DNA from: Usnea hakonensis
Lineage: Eukaryota; Ascomycota; Lecanoromycetes; Lecanorales; Parmeliaceae
Direction: 5' to 3'
Length of the DNA: 28,888 nt
NCBI GenBank assembly: GCA_013423325.1
Contig: BLJB01000080.1
Span: forward strand, 58,262 to 87,149
This document shows positions 11,801 through 21,065 of this stretch, one piece after another. The first letter of the stretch is position 1. Each line of letters opens with the position of its first letter. The notes below the pieces were generated by a model, which saw only the letters and a list, made by a program, of their open reading frames with translations, did no database searches and had not been told where the DNA came from. The position numbers and the translations under genes are program-made.

Positions 11801-13849
11801 ATGGAGCTCGCAGTCTCGGCCGAAAGGAATTGGTCAAAGGAGGGCAAGAGGGACATTTTGACCCAAGCTCCTGCAAAGACGTCGCCGACTGGTGTCACTC
11901 TGATTCCGCAGCCCTCGGATGATGCAAAGGATCCATTGGTGAGTCTTTTACTCCACTAATCAGCCTTTGTCCGCCCAACAAGCTTGCTGAGCACTTCCGC
12001 CTTCTAGAATTGGTCATCATCCAAGAAGTTAACCACTATGCTTATCTGGTGTCTCGGATCCTTTGTCTCTACCGCTTCCGGGTTAGGAAACGCTCTTGGA
12101 TATTTTGTGCAAGCCAAAGTCTACAAGAAATCGGACCCGATTTCTCTTTCATACTCTGTACGAGATTCCGGCGTGCATATTTTAGCAACCCTTATACTGA
12201 TCTACTATAGGTAGTCGCGGCTACAGCAGGTATAGCCGTCGGACCCCTTTTCGCTGTTCCTCTCGGGCGCCGTTATGGACGTACAAAAATCTTCTTCTGG
12301 TCTATAGTTAGCCTTTTGGTTACTGGAATATGGTCTGCGACTATGACACGCTCGAATCAATATGGAGCTTTTATCGTAGCGCGCCTCTTTGGTGGTCTTT
12401 TTGGTGGGGTCTCTCCTACGCTTGGGGCTGACACCGTTGTGGACATGTTCTTCTTACACCAGCGGGGTAAGGCCTTTACCGTGTTAAACCTTTCGTTTCT
12501 CGCGGGTGTTGTCGTTGGCCCAACGCTAAGTGGCTTCATTGTCGGCTCTACAAATTGGACGGTGCAGTTCTGGTGGAGTAATGGTCTCGAGGGTATCATT
12601 ATTATTCTCACTTTAGCCCTGCTGCACGAGACTTACTATGATCGTACATCTATGGCTGACGAAAGTCGTAACAAATGGCCGGACGATTTCTTTGCCAACC
12701 GAATAGCGACATTTTTATATGAGGCTCGCGTGATTCCGCCCATATCAAGGGCCGAAATGGTAAGTCCCACCTTCAACATTCAACAATGTGTTCGAGTACT
12801 AGAGGAGCCCTGGCCCTGAATGAGCATCCCATGGATTGGTGGGGCGTAAAAATCAGCCCTACTAGCCAAGACTTTTACGCCCACTTTGCCAATCCATGGG
12901 ATAGCATGCAGCTCATACCGTGACATCCAACCAATTACATAGACTGACAAGTAAGCTTAGCTCCAATTATTCTACAACCCTTTCCTCATCGGCATCTGTC
13001 CCGTTACGCTTCTCTGCGGTGGCCTAACCCTGATCGATTTCGGCTTTGCCGCATTCTTCAATATTGTTCTCACAGTCTTTCTCCAAGACCCTATCGCTAT
13101 GGGCGGTTACGAATTTACCCCTATACAAAACGCCGAATGTAAGACCTAGCCAATATACCGTAACGCTTGATTTATCTTACTATGGAACAGTCCTCTTCTG
13201 CCTCTGGTTTAGTATCATCGCTACACAGTTTTACGATTATTTTGCCAATGACCGTCTCCCCCTCTGGATCTGCCACCGAAGTGGCGGCATCTGGCAGCCC
13301 GAGTATAGACTACATACTCTCTGGCTACCAGGCCTTATCGCCCTCCCAATTGCTCTCGGCCTCTACGGTGCCTCCCTACAATACCACCTACACTATATAG
13401 TCCTCGCGTTCGCTAATTTCTTAGGCGGATTTGCTACAAATACTATTATACCCGTCACTGTTAACTATGTTATTGAATGTTTTAAAGGCCATGTATTGGA
13501 ATCTACAGCGATTATAGGATTATATAGGCTAGCTTTTAGTTTGACCCTTCCGTTTTTTGTACCTACATGGATTGCCAAGGCCGGAGCAGGGTGGTGTCTT
13601 GGGATGGTGGCGTTCTTCTTAATCTTTGCGTTTGGGGGTCCTGCTCTATTGATGTGGAAAGGGGCAGAGATAAGGAAGTGGTCGTTCAAGAGTTTATCGG
13701 CAAACGAGGGTGGGTTGAGACTGATATTTGTGTCTTCTTGTCTTGTGTCTCATTCATTCTTGCTATCAATTCATTATATAGTTCTATTCTTACTTAAGAT
13801 TATTCGATGCATTCCTCTCCTGATCTCAATATTGCCCAGATTGTTGTAA
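11801..13849 (+). CDS. Major facilitator superfamily transporter (fungal drug/polyamine H+-antiporter type)
   Basis: Five exons, 11801-11938, 12008-12157, 12211-12759, 12961-13138 and 13191-13849, give about 557 residues. The N-terminal cytosolic tail ends in DPLNWSSSKK, the usual entry to TM1 in this fungal MFS group. Loop 2-3 carries the motif-A form PLGRRYGRTKIF. VARLFGGLFGG and GVVVGPTLSGFI are typical of TM4-5. After a central loop, the second half holds LPLWICHRSGG, PEYRLHTLWLPGL and LQYHLHYIVLAFANFLGG, all family-typical. It should be a plasma-membrane secondary transporter; the substrate is unknown. Intron 3 (12760-12960) is 201 bp, much longer than the other three (52-69 bp), and contains a foldback repeat. 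The frame runs on past the usual end (SANEGG) into a hydrophobic tail of about 45 residues, so the 3' end may be mis-modelled by an unseen intron. Confidence 0.88.
12826..12902. repeat. Foldback (inverted-repeat) element inside MFS intron 3
   Basis: The outer arms ATCCCATGGATTGG (12826-12839) and CCAATCCATGGGAT (12889-12902) are perfect 14-base inverted repeats. A second pair, GGGCGTAAAA (12842-12851) and TTTTACGCCC (12873-12882), extends the stem after a short asymmetric bulge. The loop is about 21 bases. AGC borders both ends, a possible 3-bp target duplication. The 77-bp structure explains part of the extra length of this intron. Confidence 0.75.
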
Positions 13850-14110
13850 AAGTGTGTTTCGTGTCGACGTAAAGAAAGCGCAATTTGAAGACATGATAAT
13901 CATCCAATCTGTGGCTGCCAATACACAAGCTGTCGTGCGCAGACATGAGAGGCCTAGGGAATCGCCCGGTTTCCTCTGGTTCCACATGTACGAGAGACCT
14001 CGTCTATGAAATGAAGAAACGATGTTGCCTTTTGATATCGCAGATGGTATTAACGAGAGATATAATTTGTTTGCTGAGGACTTGCGTCTGTGTAAGGTAG
14101 CATCAGAGTA

Positions 14111-16208
14111 TTAGACCTGCCAACCAGCGGCTTTATGGTCCTTCTTCTTTTGCTTCTCATGACGCATCTCCCAAAGGTGGAAGCCAGCCCAGAAGAGAAG
14201 CGTGACCACGGTAAGAGGCAAGCTCAAAGCGAGATATAAATGTACTGGATTAAGGTGGGCGTAAGGATTGGGCATCGCGCCTGATTGGAAGATTTCGGTA
14301 CTCATGAGTGTCTAAAGATGTCTTCTGTCAGCTTCGAGTACGTCTTGGATATTTGTGAAAATTGATGAAGACAAGAGGGGTTGGTCGCTGCCGCGCTGTA
14401 CTAAACGAGGCTTACCAACATGAACTTGCGACCTACAGATATAAATGTTCCAGGCAAGAAGAACAAAGTCACAAGTGTGATGACCTTCATTGAAACAGTT
14501 TCGATCTTCGTTTTTCTGGCGATATCATTCATGTCTTCGGTCATCGTGTACATGCTTTTTGTTGAATACCGATTCGCTTGAGTGTTCTGGTAGTCAAGAA
14601 TGCTGTGGAGCTGATGTTGTCTTAGCTTGGCTAGCTCTGTGGACTGTACAGTCCGCCTTACCAAAGTCTTGCGGTCCTCAAGGAGACGCAACAGTGTCTC
14701 CAACCTCAAAATCTGAGTCTGCATGTCATGCTCTACTCCATCGATACGGAGCTCGAATTCATCAATGGCGTCTTCGCAGCTCTTTGCCAGGTCTCTTGGG
14801 AAATCTTTACGCCTTGAGATCGACCTATAGTACTGTCTCAATTGAGTAAGAACGATGATATTCTGCCGAAGTACTAAGACAGCCTCGTTGGCCTTTTCTG
14901 CAACTTGGTGAACTTTTCGTAACTTGCTAAAGGAAAAATCTCGAGTTTCGTCTTCAAGCTTGACTTCGTTAGGTCTCCGCGGACTTTGTGGCTCCTCATC
15001 GCCCTCGTCATCATCGTCCTCATCCGGGGGCAAGGGCTGAGAAACTCCCGTCTCTGGGTTCCCGAATGTCTGAGGAGCAGACTTTTGATGCTTGATGGCT
15101 GGTCTGGGGGACGCTTTTTCGGTCATTTGTGTTAGTGTCCGCGAAAACATGGACATTTTGGAGGTATCAGTTCTTTGAGTATTGGTACGCGGTTTAAATT
15201 CAAGTTGGTCTGTTGCCGCGGCAAGAAGAAATGGCACGTGAACGGGAGCCGAAAAGGTCCTTCGGGTCATGGCCTGGAACTTGTCTTCAAGCGAGTTGAT
15301 GTACCATCGCCAGTTCTCGGCTGACCAGTCGCAGAAAATGAGATGCGTCTCTAGTGATGCTTTGAAGGCTCCGCTCAGCGAATTGAAATCTGAGGGTTGA
15401 TGAGGACCTCGATCGCTGGTCGCTGATTCTATACGCCGTTTCATAAGCTCATCACCTTTTAAGATGATCCAACTTGTCCGCACCTCCTTCAAATCAAATG
15501 AGTGATAGACAGCGCAATGGCGAATAGACCAGTCATCGGAATCTGACGGCTCGACAGATTTCAGATTGAAGCACATTTGGAATCTCTTGTCTATTGGCTT
15601 AGCATTGGGAGCTGCGTTGCGCCCATGCTCAGCCAGCTGGGTTCTCTGGCGAAATGCACTGAAGTAGAAGTCTTGTGCATATGATCGAAAACCAAACGGG
15701 AATAGAAAGTCCACGAATTCAGGCATGACCTGAAAATGTGTAAAGCACAACATGAGCATCTCTCGGGAGATCTTCAATTTATCCCTAGAATGAGCTGCAT
15801 GTACGAACCTACAATCAACTTGTCAGTCATCATTACAATGGAATGAAAGATGATGCCTCGCTCACAGAAACCTGCATGGATGGCTATTTACACTTCGGGA
15901 TGGAGGAATCCCCAAATGATTTCTTAAACGTCCAACATTTTTGATACGACTCGCCCAAAAATCTAATGTATTACTTTTAGCTTCATTCCCTTGGAGGACA
16001 AGATGTTAGACATACCTTGCCCGTGGCTTCCCAAATCTAGAAAATCTAACGCTGCTTGAGCCTCATCCGAAAACAATCGAGATGCCTGCGTATCCAATTG
16101 ATGGCGAATGGCGTCCAAGACGTAAGGGGCAAGAGTGCGATCAATTATATTCCGAGGGTAATTTTGGGCGTCATCATAAGAATTCGGTGTTGTTACAATT
16201 TGAGCCAT
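14111..16208 (-). CDS. CorA-like magnesium-transporter-fold membrane protein (lacks GMN motif)
   Basis: Four minus-strand exons, 16208-16016, 15962-15866, 15808-14437 and 14311-14111, give 620 residues. Introns are 16015-15963 (GTATGT), 15865-15809 (GTGAGC) and 14436-14312 (GTAGGT), all ending in AG. The N-terminal half has fungal CorA-like hallmarks: YPRNIIDRTLAPYVLDAI, CRFLFVHAAHSRDKLKISRE and MPEFVDFLFPFGFR. A long helical stretch (EKANEAVLVLRQNIIVLTQ and following) precedes two membrane segments: VITLVTLFFLPGTFIS (about 540-555) and LYLALSLPLTVVTLLFWAG (about 577-596). Classical CorA has Gly-Met-Asn at the end of TM1; here the corresponding part reads PGTFISTLMSTEIF, so true Mg2+ channel activity is doubtful. 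An acidic, disordered DEDDDDEGDEE segment interrupts the cytosolic domain. I start at 16208 (CCATGG context); an in-frame ATG at 16244 would add 12 residues. A 58-bp piece of exon 3 is copied at 22457-22514. Confidence 0.83.
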
Positions 16209-16352
16209 GGAGGATAGTTGAAGATTGTAAGAATTGATGCTCATACACAAAGAGAATAGTCTCCATTCTTTATATATCAATAAAGATTGCGCAGCCCAAG
16301 TATAGGGGCTTAGTAATGAAATAGAGCCCCAAAAGGCTAGGCAAATGACCGG

Positions 16353-16382
16353 GAGCACCGCCTAGGGCTGTGGGCGGTGCTC
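16353..16382. repeat. Perfect hairpin upstream of the CorA-like gene
   Basis: GAGCACCGCC (16353-16362) and GGCGGTGCTC (16373-16382) form a perfect 10-bp stem with a 10-base loop. It lies about 145 bp upstream of the CorA-like start codon on the minus strand. It could be a structured 5' UTR element or a small transposon relic; sequence alone does not decide. Confidence 0.5.
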
Positions 16383-16568
16383 GGCCTTCCCAGGTACCAA
16401 TCTTCCAAGTAAAGGCTCCCCGTGAATACTGCTAGGGTCGTAAAAACAAGGCCGCGCGCAGCTTGTTGCCATGAATTGGCTCAGCCAAGGCAGACCAAAA
16501 AAATCCTCTACACTTTCAGAGCGCTAGGCTCTTGGCTTGCGTTTTTTAATCAACTCGTTCTTCTCATC

Positions 16569-16865
16569 CTACACCAAGGTCAAACAGGAAGATCCCTTGC
16601 TCAAACACATGGGATGAGGTGGACCAACGTTGTCAAGAGTTCGGGGCACCCAGAATCTGAACTCATCCCCTTTGCGCTGCGCCAAGTCAGCCTCGGCCGT
16701 TGACATCTGACTCGCATAAAAGCTTGATCTACGTGCCCTGATAAAATAGTTGTAGCAGTCTCCCCACTTTGCATTCAAAAAGGCAGCAATGATGCTTTCA
16801 TCCAGGCGATAGTGATCGATGTAGTCGTACCGCCACACGGCATTGGCAGAAACCGACTCAGACAT
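16569..16865 (-). CDS. Small hypothetical protein (98 aa)
   Basis: A single open frame starts at an ATG at 16865 and reads MSESVSANAVWRYDYIDHYR at its N-terminus. It continues with IIAAFLNAKWGDCYNYFIRA and later GDEFRFWVPRTLDN. The aromatic-rich, non-repetitive composition looks coding, more so than most short frames here. I recognise no family. The last 20 or so residues look less protein-like, so a 3' intron or truncation is possible. It is divergent from the kinase-vWA gene, about 1 kb away. It is unlikely to be the first exon of the CorA-like gene, because that gene already has a family-typical N-terminus. Confidence 0.4.
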   Translation of the reverse strand: MSESVSANAVWRYDYIDHYRLDESIIAAFLNAKWGDCYNYFIRARRSSFYASQMSTAEADLAQRKGDEFRFWVPRTLDNVGPPHPMCLSKGSSCLTLV

Positions 16866-17885
16866 GTTTGAGGCTCAAGTCTTGGTCGATCCAGGGCAGA
16901 TTCACTTCAAGATCTCACGTGAGGGCGGCTATCGAGGGAGATGTGCCTCAGGGTACGGAGTAAGTACCTTACTCTCGTAGCTGATTTGTGGCGACAAGCA
17001 ATTAGGGTTGCTGCGTGGCGAAGATCTGATGGGTGTATGGGTGTGTGGAAATTCGAGAGGGAAACAGAATTGGGCCAAAAGCAAGAAAGCAGGGTGGGGG
17101 CGTCTTTAAATACTTCTACCTTGGCTTATCACTGAGCATCTCTGGCAGTTTGGCAGTCATCCAGTATTCTTTTCGTTTTTGTTTGAGCCGCACACAATAA
17201 TAATAACCACTTTTGCTTTAGGCAGCAATCAATCAAAACAGTCTTGTTTGACCTCATCAGCCAGCCGTCGCCATATGCGAAGCAATTGTTATACTTATCA
17301 GATATAGGTATCAATATTAATGTTGTTAATTTGATAATCCATCCAATAGCGTTCCCGGTACGGGGTACTTGAGTCTTTTACCCTTACATGATGCTACTGC
17401 CACAGCCTAGATACACCTGACAAGGCAATAATAAAGCTAAGGTTGCGGGCAGCATGGCTCGCGTGGCCGAGGGGCTACCTACCTAAGTCTTTGACTTCGA
17501 ACTAATTTTTAGATGCCGAGATGCGTCAAGGATTTTGAATCATCTTAAAGTACTTACTTAAGGTAGTCGGACTCTCGGACTTAAATCCATTATTTATTAT
17601 GTGTGGCAGTGGGTGGTGTGGGTGGTGTGCTGCCGCCTGCCTAGACGGTAAGTATGCTTACCTTACTCGAAGCACAAGAGGCGCGCAGCCTTGAGTTGCA
17701 TCGCCTGCCTTTGCCTGCCTCCGCCTTCTTCTTCTTCTCCTGCTGTTCCTTAGTGCTTATCGCAACATCCCTTTTCTTTTGCCAATGCTGTTTTTGCTCA
17801 CGTCCAATGACCGACTCAACCATCTCTCATCCCATATATACTGCCACTCGACTATGCCATCACCTGCCATCCCAACGCCCCCGCC
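16866..17885. other. Intergenic region upstream of the kinase-vWA gene
   Basis: About 1 kb with no gene I can support. It has several GGTAAG/CTTACC-type words, including small inverted repeats: GAGTAAG/CTTACTC near 16958-16974 and GGTAAG/CTTACC at 17647-17662. AT-rich and GTGGGTG-type simple stretches lie near 17280-17330 and 17605-17635. The last 200 bases are pyrimidine-rich, as is usual before fungal start codons. Confidence 0.45.
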
Positions 17886-20800
17886 ATGCTCCTACCAGAC
17901 GCCCAGCACAAGGAAGCCGTCCTAGCCTTCCATACATGGAGGCATTCACCAGAAGCGCAGTTGCCCGGTACTGGTGGTCCCCATCTTGAGACGACAAGCA
18001 GCTTTGTTCCCCGATTGAATCTACAGAAATACTTTGAGGAACCTCGTCATTTAGAGAACCTCCTCGACGCTGTCCTTGAGGACCATGAGAGACCTGCAGT
18101 AGATGCGAATTATGTGCGGGAACATTACTTACAATCTTTCGCAATACTTGTCTGCATTGGAGCAGGGAGCTTGATTCACCACTTCCAGCAGTATGAAACC
18201 TTACGGGATCAGAAATTGCCACACCGTACACTTCCAGATGGTTTCCCTATCACCACACCGCAAAAGTTCGAGGACTTCAAGAACGCACAATGGCAATTCT
18301 GCCCCAAAATTCTCGAGTATAACATGAATAGTCGCTTCAAAGAGGAGGACATACTACCTATAATTCGCAAGGAGAAGATAGGGGAAGGAGGAAGCGCCAT
18401 AATCTACAAGATTGTAGTCGAGGAGTCTTACAACTCGCTACGACCGCGCGGTGACATTGTACCGGTACGCTTAGCTCCTCGGCGCGCTAATCTTGCGATC
18501 GACTAAATTGGAGAAGGATCACCGTCGTCAGCACAAGAACACGTTTGTCCTCAAGACTTATCGAAGTGCAGATGCAGAAGAAAATCACAAAGCTGAACGT
18601 GGCGCATACATGAAATTGAGATGGGCGGGTAAGCCATCTCCTCACATCGTTGCCTACTATGGTAGCTTCATCCACGGAAATTCGTACAACATCATCTTGG
18701 AATATGCAGATCAAGGGACGCTAGAGACTTTTATGAGAACCACGAACTCACCGTCAACATTTGAGGACACCATACTCTTCTGGTACAGACTTTCCGATAT
18801 CACCCATGGTATAATGACGATTCACGGTACCATGACTGGGAATGACAGATCGGCATCTCAAATCCTAAACGGGTACGTTTTTTGCTCGACCCAAGATGTA
18901 TCGTCTATCTAACATACTTGCCAACAGATGGCATCAAGACGTTAAGCCCGGCAACATATTGGTATTTAGTGGAAATAGTAGTTCGCCATACGACTGCCAT
19001 TTCAAGATCGCAGACTTAGGACTCACTCATTTCAAACCCACCATCTCCCAAGCATCCGATCCCTTAGACTTGGACGCCTTTGGAACTCGTGCATACGGTA
19101 ACCGATAATTTGAAATTCGCCCTTTTGAAATTGACTAACGAGTGCGCAGGGGCACCGGAGACCTTCAGATCTCACCAGGATATCGATTCTGCTCCTTTAA
19201 AAGTTACACAAGATGTGGACGTATGGTCGCTTGGCTGCGTATTCAGCGAAACATCGGTCTGGGCTCACTACGGCTGGAAAAGAGTGGCTGAATATAGGCG
19301 TCGGCGAAGCCAGGAGATCGCAGACAAAGGAGGTAATGAGGGTGAACACATATTTCACTTCGAAGGCAATCTTCTCGACGCCGTTAACGACATACATCGA
19401 GACATCTTGAGGAATATCCAAGTCAGCGATCGTGTTACTCAGTCAATATTGCACAGCCTTGTTGATGACATGTTGCAGCACGGGAGCCGGCCAGCCGCTA
19501 AGCAATGTTACGAAAAGTCTAAGCGACTAATCAAGGAAGCTGGAATGACGTTTGAAGTCTCCGTGGATGAGATCGTGGGAAACACTAATTACGAAGGGAC
19601 TAAGGGTTCCCCTCGCGTCCCTGGGAAGCATAGTCGCTCACATGCAGACCAAGAACTGCCGCCCGGGGAGCCTCTCCCGCCCCACAGCCATTTGGCGCAG
19701 CCTTCTTCGTCTTCGACATTGCAGTCATCTACTCATAGGCATCACTATAAATCAACAAGCCAGAGCAGTAGGCACGTCCCTGGTAGTAATCGTCGCTTAC
19801 GAACGGACGAAGAAGTACCGCCCGGGGAGCCTCTCCCGCCCGACAGCGATTATGCGCAGTCTTCTTCGTCCTCGGCATCGCAGTCATCTACTCATAGGCA
19901 TCACCATAAATCAACAAGCCAGAGCAGTAGACATGTCCCTGGTAATAATCGTCGCTCACGAACGGACGAAGAAGTACCGCCCGGGGAGCCTCTCCCGCCC
20001 GACAGCGATTATGCGCAGTCTTCTTCGCCTTCGACATCGCAGTCATCTACTCCAAGGCATCACCATAAATCGACAACCCAAAGCAGTAGACCCCGGAGCA
20101 TTGATCCCACAGAAAGCTCACAACCTGGCGGACAAGTTTCAGATGTTGTACCTAACGCAAGCACACGGAAGGTTCAAGAAACTCCTCCGCAGCAGCCTAT
20201 ACAACCGCCTCAAGAGGAACCAGTACGACCCAACCTATCCATCGATCAAGGTCATGAATGGAAGAGGAAGAAGAAAGCGGGTGAATTCGCCTCATTGCAC
20301 GGAGAGGAAAACCTGACTTCCCTCGATCAGCGAGATCATGTAAGCTATGACGTTCTCAGGTTGAAGCTCACTAACAGATGGTTCCAGATCTTTCTGATTG
20401 ACAACTCGGCCACTATGAAGCATTACAGCAGAGAGGTTAAGCGCGTCATCGATTTGTTGGCATACATGTTGAAAAAGTCAGACAAAGACGGCCTAGACAT
20501 CTATTTTACCCAAAGTGTGAAAAAGGTCAACTCGCAGAAATCTTCGAAATTGTCAACCTCGATACAGCAAGAACATTTCCGGGGAATTACAGACATGCGA
20601 GGAAGGCTACAAACTCTTTGTCAAGAGCACATCAGTAAATTCGGTACATCGATTACCCCTTCACGGTCATTTTTTGGACGTCAACCTGCATCGCAACCAC
20701 AAAGACCACTGAGCTTCTACATCTTGACCGATGCGAAGTGGCAGCCGACTGATGTTGGGGCGTTCATCAAAAAGGACCTGGTCCCGAGTATGATAGCCAA

Positions 20801-21065
20801 ACGTTGTCCCAAGGAACATGTCGCCATCCAATTCATTCGGTTTGGTAATGATCAAGCAAGCATAAAGAAGCTTGACGAATTGGATCACGGTCTTGGTCTC
20901 AAGGCCCAGGGCATGTAAGTTGGTCTTTTCCTGCTACCAGCAACAGTGACTGACGAATCGTTCGCAAAAATCAGGGATGTCGTGGATCACACGTACTGGA
21001 ATGGTAATGTGTGGAAGCAGCTGCTGGGTGCCCTCAACGATTGGTACGATGACGATCCAACCTGA
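17886..21065 (+). CDS. Protein kinase fused to a C-terminal vWA-like domain, with internal tandem repeats
   Basis: Five exons, 17886-18464, 18514-18872, 18928-19097, 19150-20914 and 20975-21065, give 987 residues. Introns are 49-60 bp; the third has a perfect GACTAAC branch site. Residues 1-160 form a helical N-terminal region of unknown function ending in AQWQFCPKILEYN. The kinase domain follows: glycine loop IGEGGSAIIYK (165-175), VLK lysine K207, catalytic loop HQDVKPGNIL (D317, K319, N322), DLG (D342) and APE (E373). The usual HRD arginine is glutamine, so it is a non-RD kinase. All core catalytic residues are present, and activity is plausible. Residues 531-689 are three 53-residue repeats rich in Ser, His and Pro. 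The C-terminus (about 775-985) looks like a von Willebrand A fold: FLIDNSATMKHYSREVKRVI carries a DxSxT MIDAS-type motif at D787, and LSFYILTDAKWQP follows. Substrate and pathway are unknown; a signalling role is inferred. Confidence 0.82.
19632..20108 (+). repeat. Three tandem 159-bp coding repeats
   Basis: Units are 19632-19790, 19791-19949 and 19950-20108. Each encodes 53 residues with the core VPPGEPLPPDSDYAQSSS followed by QSSTHRHHHKSTSQSSRHVP. Units 2 and 3 are nearly identical over their first halves; unit 1 and the end of unit 3 are more diverged. The unit length is a multiple of three, so copy number can vary without frameshift. Confidence 0.93.

Noticed and set aside
16569..16865. 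The 98-aa frame as a 5' exon of the CorA-like gene
   Set aside because: The CorA-like N-terminus (YPRNII...) already begins at 16208 with a good start context, and the distance and splice signals do not support a link.
17450..17515. Possible tRNA-like stretch (GTGGCCGAGGGGCTA followed by TTCGAAC)
   Set aside because: No matching acceptor stem, anticodon arm or terminator T run could be fitted; it also overlaps a low-complexity stretch.
19552..20316. 254-codon frame in a second plus-strand frame over the kinase repeats
   Set aside because: It stays open because a stop-free 3n repeat is copied three times. The peptide has no features of its own and the kinase frame is clearly the coding one.
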